Assembly (NCBI GenBank): GCA_900546245.1
Contig: URBY01000018.1
Location: 1-23,066 of the forward strand
Source: an uncultured Mycoplasmatota bacterium
GTDB taxonomy: Bacteria > Bacillota_I > Bacilli_A > RF39 > UBA660
Reading direction: 5' to 3'
Length of the DNA stretch: 23,066 bases
In this document: positions 7,672 to 15,323 of the stretch, in pieces
Layout of the letters: every line of letters begins with the position of its first letter
Position numbering within the stretch: the stretch's first letter is position 1
The notes under the pieces: model-generated
The model's input: the letters and a program-made list of their open reading frames with translations, nothing else
The model's database searches: none
Told to the model about the DNA's origin: nothing
Made by a program: the position numbers and the translations under genes

Positions 7672-7747
7672 TGGCGCTCGATGTAGGACTCGAACCTACG
7701 ACCCAACGGTTAACAGCCGTTTGCTCTACCAACTGAGCTAATCGAGC
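7672..7747 (-). tRNA. tRNA-Asn (GTT)
   Basis: A 76-nt tRNA with encoded CCA. The acceptor GCTCGAT (7747 to 7741) pairs with ATCGAGC, and the discriminator is G. The anticodon stem AACGG/CCGTT encloses loop CTGTTAA, giving anticodon GTT. The T arm GTAGG-TTCGAGT-CCTAC is intact. This anticodon is cognate to the AAC triplet in the specifier loop of the aspS T-box about 600 bases downstream. In a GatCAB-dependent cell this tRNA would first be charged with Asp. Confidence 0.97.
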
Positions 7748-7768
7748 ACTTATCAGTTGACATTAACA

Positions 7769-7797
7769 ATAATATCATTACTATTCGTTTTTGTCAA
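7769..7797 (-). promoter_or_regulatory. promoter of tRNA-Asn
   Basis: TTGACA (7797 to 7792), a 17-bp spacer and TATTAT (7774 to 7769) lie about 21 bp before the tRNA 5' end. The -35 box is 19 bp after the stop codon of the MATE-kinase gene. Confidence 0.8.
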
Positions 7798-7815
7798 CAT
7801 GATTTTTTTATTTTT

Positions 7816-9801
7816 TTATTTTTTTTGCATGATGTACTCTATTATATAGTCTGCAGTACCTTCTACACCTAATGAATCAACATTAATCATTAAATCATAA
7901 TTAGATGGATTATATAATGAAGAACCTGTATAATAACTATAATGTTTATCTCTCATTTTATTTATTTTTTCTATTTCCTTTTTAGCTTTATTTTTAGGAA
8001 TATTATAGTACTTTATTGCTCTTTTAATTTTATCTTCTTCACTACTATATAAGAATATTTTAACTGTATCTTTATTATCTTTTAATACATATGACGCACA
8101 TCTACCAACAATTACACATGACTCTTTTGATATATTTTTTATTACTTTTTCTTCTGCAATAAATAATTTGTCATCATTGTTATATTCAAAGCTTCCAAGT
8201 ACTCTATGCTTTTGTTCATTTTCTTTAATAAATTCTTCTGATAAACCTGTTTCTTTATTTACTTCACTAATAAATGCTTTATCATAAAATTTAATACCTA
8301 ATTTTTTAGAAATTATTTCACCAACATATCTTCCGCCACTACCATATTCTCTTGATATTGCGACTACTACCCTTTTGTTTAGAACTGGTTTTAAATTTTC
8401 ATTATTATATATTATTTCATTTTTTGCTTTAATATTTTCTAGTTTTGTAATTTTCTTATATTCTGAAGTAAATACAAATATTACAAATATAAAACATATT
8501 GTATCTGCGATTGGACCTGCATATAATGCACCATAAAGTCCATAAAATTGACATAATATAATCGCAAGTGGAATAAATAATATTATTTGTCTTGCAAAAG
8601 AAACCATTGTTGCTTTCTTTACATTACCTAATGATTGAATAGTTATTGATGAACACATTTCAAATGAATTAAGTGCGCATACTAATAAGAATATTCTACA
8701 AAAATCAATTGCAAACTCCATAAACAATTTATAATCATCTGATGATTTATTTATAAATATTGATACTATCTTTTCTGGAAAAATATAGATACATAAATTG
8801 AATATCATGCCTATAATAAATCCAGTAATCATTACTTTTCTTAATGTTTCTTTTACTCTTTTATAGTTACCAGCACCATAGTTAAATCCTATTATTGGTT
8901 GTGCACCTATTGCAAGTCCTAATATAAGTGATACATATAAACTATTTATTTTAGATATTACACCATATACAGAAAGTGGAATATCTTCTCCAAATTTACT
9001 AGTTAATGCATACTTATTCATTATATTATTCATAACCACAAAAAGCGCAAGTACTGTCATTTGAGTTATAAATGAAGATAACCCAAGTGATAATGTTTTT
9101 AATGTGCATTTCCCTATTTTAAAATCTTCTTTAGATAATTTTACACTTTTTATTTTTGGAATATAGAAGAGTGCTATTACAAATGATACTATTTGTCCTA
9201 TTACGGTTGCTATAGCACCTCCTGCGACTCCCATATTAAATGTAAATATAAATATTGGATCTAATATAATATTTAAAATTGCTCCTACAAGTAAACAAAT
9301 CATTGAATATTTTGGTGAACCATCTGCTCTAATTATTTGAGATAATCCTGAATAAATAATCATAAAAAATGAACCAAACACAATTATTCTTCCATATGTC
9401 ATTGCAGATGAATAAACATTTTTAGTGCATCCAAAAATATATACTAAGTTTGGAAGTAATAACTCAAATAAAATTACTACTAATATTGATATTATAAAAA
9501 GTAATGTTATAGATGAACCAATACTTTTTTTAGCCTCATCTTTTTTACCTTCTCCTAGTCTTAAACTAAGATTTGCAGCAGCACCATTACCTACTAAACC
9601 CGCTAATGCATTACATATTATTACAATAGGAAATATAACATTTGTTGCGGCATTTCCTATTATTCCAACACCTTTACCTATAAATATTTGATCAACTATA
9701 TTATAAATTGAATTTATAATCATACTTATAATACAAGGTACTGAAAACGCTAAAAGTAATTTCCCTATCTTTTCTTTTCCTAAATCTAACTCTTTTTTCA
9801 T
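7816..9801 (-). CDS. MATE (MepA-like) efflux transporter fused to a cytidylate-kinase-like domain
   Basis: A two-part protein of 661 residues. Residues about 1-450 form a MATE-family exporter with about 12 hydrophobic helices, starting with the family-typical segment KIGKLLLAFSVPCIISMIIN and then NIVDQIFIGKGVGIIGNAA. Such proteins export cationic compounds using Na+ or H+. After a linker (about 451-474) residues 475-661 form a P-loop kinase of the cytidylate-kinase-like type (Pfam Cytidylate_kin2): ISREYGSGGRYVG is the nucleotide-binding loop, followed by KLGIKFYDKAFI and the VIVGRCASYVL strand. The frame is continuous; ATG follows GGAAGGAG at 5 bases. The gene has its own promoter and a terminator hairpin in its leader (9820-9881), so expression is probably switched by a ligand. 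Export substrate and kinase substrate are not visible. Confidence 0.9.
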   Translation of the reverse strand: MKKELDLGKEKIGKLLLAFSVPCIISMIINSIYNIVDQIFIGKGVGIIGNAATNVIFPIVIICNALAGLVGNGAAANLSLRLGEGKKDEAKKSIGSSITLLFIISILVVILFELLLPNLVYIFGCTKNVYSSAMTYGRIIVFGSFFMIIYSGLSQIIRADGSPKYSMICLLVGAILNIILDPIFIFTFNMGVAGGAIATVIGQIVSFVIALFYIPKIKSVKLSKEDFKIGKCTLKTLSLGLSSFITQMTVLALFVVMNNIMNKYALTSKFGEDIPLSVYGVISKINSLYVSLILGLAIGAQPIIGFNYGAGNYKRVKETLRKVMITGFIIGMIFNLCIYIFPEKIVSIFINKSSDDYKLFMEFAIDFCRIFLLVCALNSFEMCSSITIQSLGNVKKATMVSFARQIILFIPLAIILCQFYGLYGALYAGPIADTICFIFVIFVFTSEYKKITKLENIKAKNEIIYNNENLKPVLNKRVVVAISREYGSGGRYVGEIISKKLGIKFYDKAFISEVNKETGLSEEFIKENEQKHRVLGSFEYNNDDKLFIAEEKVIKNISKESCVIVGRCASYVLKDNKDTVKIFLYSSEEDKIKRAIKYYNIPKNKAKKEIEKINKMRDKHYSYYTGSSLYNPSNYDLMINVDSLGVEGTADYIIEYIMQKK

Positions 9802-9819
9802 AAAAACTCCTTCCTTTTT

Positions 9820-9881
9820 TGAGCAAAAAAATAACGTAAATCCAAAAGCTTGGACTTACGTTTTAACTGCTCAGCCGTGAG
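9820..9881 (-). promoter_or_regulatory. terminator-containing leader of the MATE gene; candidate guanidine-IV (mepA-type) riboswitch
   Basis: Seen on the minus strand: a small hairpin CTCA-CGGC-TGAG (9881 to 9870), then a strong 13-bp hairpin AACGTAAGTCCAA/TTGGATTTACGTT with loop GCTT (9862 to 9833) and a run of seven T residues, all before the ribosome-binding site. A second option pairs TGAGCA (9873 to 9868) with TGCTCA (9825 to 9820). The GGCT of the first loop region could kiss the AGC of the second loop. A two-hairpin, kissing-loop, terminator-type leader before a MATE gene is the description of guanidine-IV (mepA motif) riboswitches. I cannot verify the consensus. The predicted start site (about 9878) would remove the first bases of the small hairpin, which counts against this reading. 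Confidence 0.5.
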
Positions 9882-9883
9882 TA

Positions 9884-9913
9884 ATTATAACACAAAAAAT
9901 TTTTTTGTGTAAG
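9884..9913 (-). promoter_or_regulatory. promoter of the MATE-kinase gene
   Basis: A perfect TATAAT (9889 to 9884) lies 18 bp after CTTACA (9913 to 9908). The spacer is itself a hairpin that may end leuS transcription. Confidence 0.6.
9890..9910 (-). terminator. possible leuS terminator
   Basis: After the leuS stop the minus strand has ACACAAAA...TTTTGTGT, an AT-rich hairpin of up to 10 bp that ends in T residues. It has no long U tail beyond the stem, so it may terminate weakly. Read-through into the MATE leader is possible. Confidence 0.4.
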
Positions 9914-9929
9914 TTTTTTGTTAATTTTT

Positions 9930-12329
9930 TTATTTAACTACAATGCTTACTAGTTTTTTAGGAACAATTACTTCTTTTACTATTTCTTTACCATCAATAT
10001 AATTTTTTACATTTTCTATTGATTTAGCAAGTTCTTTCATTTCGTCATCACTAGTATTAGCATTTACTTCTATTTTACCTCTTACTTTACCATTTACTTG
10101 TACAACCATTGTAAATGTTTCATCAATAATTTTACTCTCATCGTAATCCTCTAATAATGATTTAGATAATTCTTCACCTAAATTATATTTTTCATTTAAT
10201 TCTTCTGTTATATGAGGTGCAAATGGATTTAGTAATTGTAAGAAAATTCTATATTCTTTTTTAGTAATCTTTTTATTTGCATTAAATTCATTTAACATAG
10301 TCATAAGTGTACTAACTGCTGTATTATATTTTAAGTTTTCAATATCTTCTGAAACCTTTTTAATACCTTTATTTATAATTTTTTCATTTTCTTTAGAAAT
10401 AATATCTTCATCTATTATTGTTTCACCTAAATTATATACTCTATCTAGGAATTTAGCACATCCATTAAGTGAATCTTCATTCCAAGCAGCATCCTTTGAA
10501 TAATCACCTATAAACATTTCATAAAGTCTTAATGCATCCGCACCATACTTTTCAACCATTTCAGTTGGATTTACAACATTACCTTTACTTTTACTCATTT
10601 TACTTCCATCACTCGCAAGTATCATACCGTGAGCAATTCTTTTGTAAAATGGTTCACTATAAGGAACTAGTCCTTGTTCATGAAGGAATATATTCCAGAA
10701 TCTTGCATAAAGTAAATGTCTTGTTGCGTGTTCCATACCTCCATCATATAAATCAACTTGTCCCCAATATTTCATTTTATCCATTGAAACAAATTCTTTA
10801 TCATTATGCGCATCCATATATCTTAAGAAGTACCAACAAGATCCTGCCCAGTTTGGCATTGTATCTGTTTCTCTTTTAGCATGTCCACCACATTTTGGAC
10901 AAGTAGTATTTACAAAATCACCAAGAAGTGATAATGGACTTTCACCATCTTTTGTTGGTTCATAACTTTCAACATTTGGTAAAACTACTGGTAAATCTTT
11001 TTCATCTACTGGTACCCATCCACATTTTTCACAGTGTACCATAGGAATTGGTTCACCCCAGAATCTTTGTCTACTAAATATCCAATCTTGAAGTTTATAA
11101 TTTGTAAATTTAGAACCTATTTTATTTTCTTCTAAATATTCGTACATTTTATTTAATGCTTCTTCTTTATTAAGACCATCAAGGAATCCAGAATTAATAT
11201 GTACTCCATCACCTGTAAATGCTTCTTTTTCTATATCTCCACCTGATAATACCGGTATAATTTCAATACCAAATTTTTTAGCAAATTCATAATCTCTAGT
11301 ATCATGTGCTGGGACTGCCATAATTGCGCCTGTTCCATAACCCATAAGAACATAATCACTAATATATATTGGTATTTCTTTATTATTAATTGGGTTAACT
11401 GCTGTTAATCCATCAATTTTTACACCAGTTTTTTCTTTAGTCATATCAGTTCTTTCTATATCTGATTTACTTCTTGCTTCTTTTTGATATTTTTTTACTT
11501 CTGAAATATTATTTATTTTATCTTCATATTTTGAAAGTATTGGATGTTCTGGTGAAATTACCATAAATGTTGCGCCAAATAATGTATCACATCTTGTTGT
11601 AAATACTGTTATTTTTTCATTTATTTCTTTTATATTAAAATCAACATGTGCTCCTACTGATTTACCTATCCAGTTAATTTGGGCTGTTTTTACTTTATCT
11701 AGTATTTCTGTGTCTTTAAGTCCATCAATTAATTTTTCTGAATAATCTTTCATTTTTAGCATCCATTGATTTTTTAATTTTTTCTCAACAGGTGTATCAC
11801 ATCTAACACATTTTCCACCTTGTGAATCTTCATTAGATAGACCCATTTTACATTTAGGGCACCAATTTATTTCTTTTTCATCTTTATATGCAAGTCCTGC
11901 ATTAAAGAATTTTATAAATTGCCACTGTGTCCACTTATAATATTCTGGTTCACAAGTACTTATTTCTCTTGACCAATCTACAGAAAGTCCAAGGCTTTTT
12001 GCTTGACTTCTAAATACATTAATACATTTATGTGTCATTATAGATGGATGTTCATGATTTTTTATCGCATATTGTTCTGCTGGATTACCAAATGAATCAA
12101 ATCCAAATGGAAATAATACATTTAATCCTTTGCTTCTTTTAAATCTTGCTTGTACATCACTTGCTGTAAAACATCTTGCGTGTCCAACATGAAGTCCTGC
12201 TCCTGATGGATATGGAAATTCAACAAGCATATAAAACTTTTTCTTACTCTTATCTTCTGTTACTTTAAAAGTTTCTTCACTCTCCCACTTATTTTGCCAC
12301 TTTTTTTCTATTTCTTTAAAATTATACAT
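9930..12329 (-). CDS. leuS: leucyl-tRNA synthetase
   Basis: Class I synthetase that charges tRNA-Leu and edits mischarged products; 799 residues, the normal bacterial length. Seen: the HIGH motif as HVGH in YPSGAGLHVGHA (about residue 47), two cysteine pairs of the zinc-binding insert (CPKCKMG...CVRC), the CP1 editing domain with TTRCDTLFGATFM and GYGTGAIMAVPAHD, a second CEKCGW...CPKCGGHA element, the catalytic KMSKS in SDGSKMSKSKGNVV, and the anticodon-binding C-terminus. I chose the ATG at 12329; the in-frame GTG nine bases upstream is an alternative and is also behind AGGA. The start overlaps the stop of the upstream membrane-protein gene by 8 bases, so both are controlled by the Leu T-box. 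Confidence 0.97.
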   Translation of the reverse strand: MYNFKEIEKKWQNKWESEETFKVTEDKSKKKFYMLVEFPYPSGAGLHVGHARCFTASDVQARFKRSKGLNVLFPFGFDSFGNPAEQYAIKNHEHPSIMTHKCINVFRSQAKSLGLSVDWSREISTCEPEYYKWTQWQFIKFFNAGLAYKDEKEINWCPKCKMGLSNEDSQGGKCVRCDTPVEKKLKNQWMLKMKDYSEKLIDGLKDTEILDKVKTAQINWIGKSVGAHVDFNIKEINEKITVFTTRCDTLFGATFMVISPEHPILSKYEDKINNISEVKKYQKEARSKSDIERTDMTKEKTGVKIDGLTAVNPINNKEIPIYISDYVLMGYGTGAIMAVPAHDTRDYEFAKKFGIEIIPVLSGGDIEKEAFTGDGVHINSGFLDGLNKEEALNKMYEYLEENKIGSKFTNYKLQDWIFSRQRFWGEPIPMVHCEKCGWVPVDEKDLPVVLPNVESYEPTKDGESPLSLLGDFVNTTCPKCGGHAKRETDTMPNWAGSCWYFLRYMDAHNDKEFVSMDKMKYWGQVDLYDGGMEHATRHLLYARFWNIFLHEQGLVPYSEPFYKRIAHGMILASDGSKMSKSKGNVVNPTEMVEKYGADALRLYEMFIGDYSKDAAWNEDSLNGCAKFLDRVYNLGETIIDEDIISKENEKIINKGIKKVSEDIENLKYNTAVSTLMTMLNEFNANKKITKKEYRIFLQLLNPFAPHITEELNEKYNLGEELSKSLLEDYDESKIIDETFTMVVQVNGKVRGKIEVNANTSDDEMKELAKSIENVKNYIDGKEIVKEVIVPKKLVSIVVK

Positions 12330-12684
12330 TTTCTTCACTCTTCCTTTCTAAATGTTTTAAATATTTTGCTAAAAAATAATATGTTACCCATATAAAAGGT
12401 ACTATTAATACAAGTAATATTAAAAATTTATATATATATTTGTTTAATTTATATACTATCATAACCATAATAGTAAGCATTAATGAATTAACTAAATTCA
12501 TTATTCTAAGTACCCTTTGGTATCCTATTTTTTCAGTATTTACTTTATAATAACCTTCTAATATTTTAATATCTGCTGATAAAGTTTTCTTATCATATAC
12601 TAATTTTTTTCTTCTATATAAAAAATAGTAAAACAGATAAATTATTATAAAAAATATTACAAATAAAATTATAAATTCTTTCAT
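12322..12684 (-). CDS. small membrane protein co-transcribed with leuS
   Basis: An unrecognised 120-residue protein. An N-terminal hydrophobic helix (about 4-24, rich in I, F, L and Y) is followed by a basic stretch (RRKKLVYDKKT), and two more hydrophobic segments (about 66-81 and 86-108) are followed by a positively charged tail (KYLKHLERKSEE). That predicts three membrane spans with basic loops on the cytoplasmic side. ATG at 12684 has GAGGTG 4 bases upstream. It is the first gene behind the Leu T-box, and its last codons overlap the leuS start, so it is made whenever LeuRS is induced. A link to leucine uptake or sensing is speculation; a three-span protein of this size is small for a transporter by itself. 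Confidence 0.8.
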   Translation of the reverse strand: MKEFIILFVIFFIIIYLFYYFLYRRKKLVYDKKTLSADIKILEGYYKVNTEKIGYQRVLRIMNLVNSLMLTIMVMIVYKLNKYIYKFLILLVLIVPFIWVTYYFLAKYLKHLERKSEENV

Positions 12685-12700
12685 ACTTCACCTCTAAAAC

Positions 12701-12905
12701 AAAAAAAATCTATGAAATGTAAGGACGACAATATCGCGGTACCACCTTACTTCATAGACTTACTATGCTCTTTAATTCCTTTAACGCAAGGAAATACGTT
12801 TAAGCTCCAAAACAAGTTCATAAACTTTTACTTATTAGTTTCCACCAATCACTAACTCTCTTTTAAAGTAAAATATTTACTACTACTTTTCTTCATCACT
12901 CATTA
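12701..12905 (-). promoter_or_regulatory. T-box riboswitch, Leu specifier (CUU)
   Basis: Stem I begins AGTGATGAAGAAAAGTA (from 12900) with AGAGAG and TTGGTGGAAAC distal elements. The specifier loop reads GAA-CTT-G before TTTTGGAGC, so the codon is CUU (Leu). The core AAGGTGGTACCGCG is followed by a terminator stem TCTATGAA/TTCATAGA and eight T residues ending at 12701. Uncharged tRNA-Leu should favour the antiterminator and express the membrane protein and leuS. Confidence 0.95.
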
Positions 12906-12911
12906 CTAATG

Positions 12912-12940
12912 ATTATAATATATTTATTTTGTTTTTTCAA
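12912..12940 (-). promoter_or_regulatory. promoter of the Leu T-box operon
   Basis: TTGAAA (12940 to 12935), a 17-bp spacer and a perfect TATAAT (12917 to 12912) end about 7 bp before the T-box transcript. The plus-strand mnmL-mnmM gene starts only 40 bp from the -35 box, so its promoter must overlap or abut this one; TACAAT at 12955-12960 is its most likely -10 box, without a good -35. Confidence 0.8.
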
Positions 12941-12979
12941 GTACATTTTTATGATACAATAAAAAAAGAGGCGATAATT

Positions 12980-14437
12980 ATGTTTAAATATACACTTGAT
13001 AATAAAAGATATCACACATTAAATTATTATTATCAAAAAAAATATGGATGTAAAGTATTTAAAGTTAGTTTAAATGCTCACTTTTCATGCCCTAATATTG
13101 ATGGCACTAAAGGATATGGTGGATGCATATACTGTGCACATGGATCTGGAGAATATTATGAAGATGATACTGATTTATTAACTCAGTTTAAAGAAGTTAA
13201 AGAAGTGTTACATAAAAAATGGCCAAAAGCAAAATATATTGGATATTTTCAGGCAAATACAAATACATATGCTCCTCTTTCTGAATTAAAAGAAAAGTAT
13301 GAACTAATATTAAAACAAGATAATGTTGTAGGCTTAAATATCGCAACTCGTCCTGATTCTATTAGTGATGAAGTACTAGATTACTTGGAAGAACTTAATA
13401 AAAAAACTGATCTAGTTATAGAACTTGGTCTTCAAACTATACATGATAAAACAGCTAAATTAATTAATAGAGGAAGCACTCTAGAAGAATTTGAAAATTG
13501 CTTAAAAAAATTAAATGACAAAAATATAAATGTTGTTGTCCATATTATTAATGGTTTACCTTATGAAACAAAAGAAATGATGATTGAAACTGCTAAATAT
13601 TTATCAAATAAAAAAATTCTTGGTATAAAAATTCATATGCTTCATATATTAAAAGACACTAACCTTTTTAAATTATACTTAAAAGAAAACTTCCACGTTC
13701 TTACTAAGGAAGAATATGTAGATATTGTATGTGATCAGCTAGAATATTTAGATGAAAAAATTGTTATTAATAGAATTACAGGTGATCCTGATAAGGATGA
13801 ACTTATTGAACCTACTTGGCTTACTAAAAAGTTTGGTGTTCTTAATGACATTGATAAAGAATTAAAAAAAAGAGATACATATCAAGGATTTAATAAAAGT
13901 ATATTAAATAAAGTAAGACAAATTATAGATAAAACTCTAAAAGAAAATGATATTGCAGTAGATATGACAACTGGTAATGGAAATGATACTTTATATTTAT
14001 GTGATATTTTAAATAAAGGATTTGTTTTTGGATTTGATGTGCAGAGTACTGCGATTAATAACACTGATAGATTATTAAAAGATAATAAAAAAGAAAATTA
14101 TAAACTATTTAATGAAAGTCATGAAAATATAAATGTAACTTTAAAAGATTATAAAGGTAAAATAAGTTTAATACTTTTTAATCTAGGATATTTACCTAAT
14201 GGTGATAAAAATATTATGACAAATCATATAAGTACTGTTAAAGCTATTAAAAATTCTTTTGAAATGCTTAATAATAAAGGAATTATACTTATAGTTATTT
14301 ATCCTCATGAAGAAGGTAAAAAGGAAGGAACATATATAAAAAAATATCTAGAAGATAATAACATTAATTATAATGAATATCATAATACTGATAATATTAA
14401 TTCACCATATTTAATAGAAATAAAACGAGGAAACTAG
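12980..14437 (+). CDS. mnmL-mnmM: fused MnmL radical SAM (YtqA) and MnmM methyltransferase (YtqB), tRNA wobble-uridine modification
   Basis: The first part (about 1-305) is a TIGR01212-type radical SAM protein like B. subtilis YtqA. Cys37, Cys49 and Cys52 in FSCPNIDGTKGYGGCIYC form the Fe-S cluster site, followed by GYFQANTNTYAPL and IATRPDSI. The second part (about 308-485) is the YtqB/MnmM SAM methyltransferase: VDMTTGNGNDTLYL binds SAM, followed by FNLGYLPNGDK. In B. subtilis these adjacent genes act in the last steps of mnm5(s2)U formation at the tRNA wobble base (MnmM methylates nm5U), so the fusion would put both steps on one chain. ATG at 12980 has GAGG 8 bases upstream; the longer open frame from 12929 begins inside the divergent promoter region and is unlikely. 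Only clear plus-strand gene here. Confidence 0.92.
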   Translation: MFKYTLDNKRYHTLNYYYQKKYGCKVFKVSLNAHFSCPNIDGTKGYGGCIYCAHGSGEYYEDDTDLLTQFKEVKEVLHKKWPKAKYIGYFQANTNTYAPLSELKEKYELILKQDNVVGLNIATRPDSISDEVLDYLEELNKKTDLVIELGLQTIHDKTAKLINRGSTLEEFENCLKKLNDKNINVVVHIINGLPYETKEMMIETAKYLSNKKILGIKIHMLHILKDTNLFKLYLKENFHVLTKEEYVDIVCDQLEYLDEKIVINRITGDPDKDELIEPTWLTKKFGVLNDIDKELKKRDTYQGFNKSILNKVRQIIDKTLKENDIAVDMTTGNGNDTLYLCDILNKGFVFGFDVQSTAINNTDRLLKDNKKENYKLFNESHENINVTLKDYKGKISLILFNLGYLPNGDKNIMTNHISTVKAIKNSFEMLNNKGIILIVIYPHEEGKKEGTYIKKYLEDNNINYNEYHNTDNINSPYLIEIKRGN

Positions 14438-14447
14438 TCCTCGTTTT
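14422..14447. terminator. bidirectional terminator shared by mnmL-mnmM and fic
   Basis: AAAACGAGGA (14422-14431) pairs with TCCTCGTTTT (14438-14447), a perfect 10-bp stem with a 6-nt loop. T residues follow on the plus strand, and the A side of the stem gives T residues on the minus strand. The loop carries both convergent stop codons (TAG at 14435-14437 plus, TAG at 14436-14434 minus). Confidence 0.85.
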
Positions 14448-15258
14448 TCTCACTTTTTAATAACTTTAATGCTCTATCCTTTTCTTTTTTAACCCTACCA
14501 TATTGAAGATCTATTATAGAATCACATATTTTATAATAATAAAATATTATTATATCTTCATCTGTTTTTCTAATTGCTGATTTATATGTTTCTTTTTCTT
14601 CTATAGGCACATAAATTGGTGGAATATTTGCAAGTTCAAATAACATATTTGTAAAACCTCTAATACATCTACCATTTCCATCATAAAACGGATGAATTTT
14701 TAATAAATCAGTATTTAATATTATGCATTCTTCTATATATTTAAATAATTCATCAAAATCACTTGTACCATTAAGTTCTTTTCCTCTTTGAATTAATTCT
14801 TTTGTATACGATTTTAATTTTATTATTTCATACCTAATACATGACCATTCCATAAGATTTGCCATACTATTATTTATGTGTGCATCAGAATTTCTAAAAT
14901 GACCTCCAAAATCTTTATTAGGTGCATATTTATATAATTGCTCATGAAGTTCTAAAATTGTATAAATATCCATCTTACTTGTATCATATCCATGTATAAA
15001 ATTGTACATTTCTCTTAGTCCTTTTCTTTCCCAAGATGTATGTGCAGCCTCTACTACATTTTCGTTATAAATATATTTTTTCATAAAAGATTTTTTTAAT
15101 AAATCAAAGTTTACATCATCTGTTGCTTCGTAATAAAATTCTATAAGATTTTGTGGTAAATACTTATCTTTGCAATAATTATCTTTATAACTTTTTAAAT
15201 ATTTTTTAAAACATTCATATAAAATAATCTTATCTTCTAATTTATCTTGTTTTTTCAT
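14434..15258 (-). CDS. Fic-domain protein (AMPylase-type)
   Basis: Fic enzymes transfer AMP or another phosphate-containing group to hydroxyl side chains of target proteins. The 274-residue product has the full active-site motif HPFYDGNGRCIR (His189), with GGHFRNSDAHI upstream forming the flap that positions the target. In the N-terminal region the usual place of the inhibitory (S/T)xxxE(G/N) helix reads AHTSWERKG, a related shape but not a match, so autoinhibition may differ. I chose ATG at 15258 (AAGGAAG 6 bases upstream) over a TTG six bases earlier. It has its own promoter and ends in a terminator shared with mnmL-mnmM. I see no antitoxin partner: the gene upstream is an unknown 187-residue protein separated by that promoter. 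Target unknown. Confidence 0.9.
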   Translation of the reverse strand: MKKQDKLEDKIILYECFKKYLKSYKDNYCKDKYLPQNLIEFYYEATDDVNFDLLKKSFMKKYIYNENVVEAAHTSWERKGLREMYNFIHGYDTSKMDIYTILELHEQLYKYAPNKDFGGHFRNSDAHINNSMANLMEWSCIRYEIIKLKSYTKELIQRGKELNGTSDFDELFKYIEECIILNTDLLKIHPFYDGNGRCIRGFTNMLFELANIPPIYVPIEEKETYKSAIRKTDEDIIIFYYYKICDSIIDLQYGRVKKEKDRALKLLKSEKNED

Positions 15259-15278
15259 ATACAACTTCCTTGATAATT

Positions 15279-15306
15279 ATGATATCATAAAAATAAATAA
15301 AGTCAA
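15279..15306 (-). promoter_or_regulatory. promoter of fic
   Basis: TTGACT (15306 to 15301), a 16-bp spacer and TATCAT (15284 to 15279) precede the AAGGAAG ribosome-binding site. Confidence 0.55.
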
Positions 15307-15323
15307 TTAAAAAAACAATATCA

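Noticed and set aside
12929..12979. Longer N-terminus (17 residues) for the MnmL-MnmM protein
   Set aside because: It would start inside the divergent promoter without a ribosome-binding site; the ATG at 12980 has one and fits the YtqA start.
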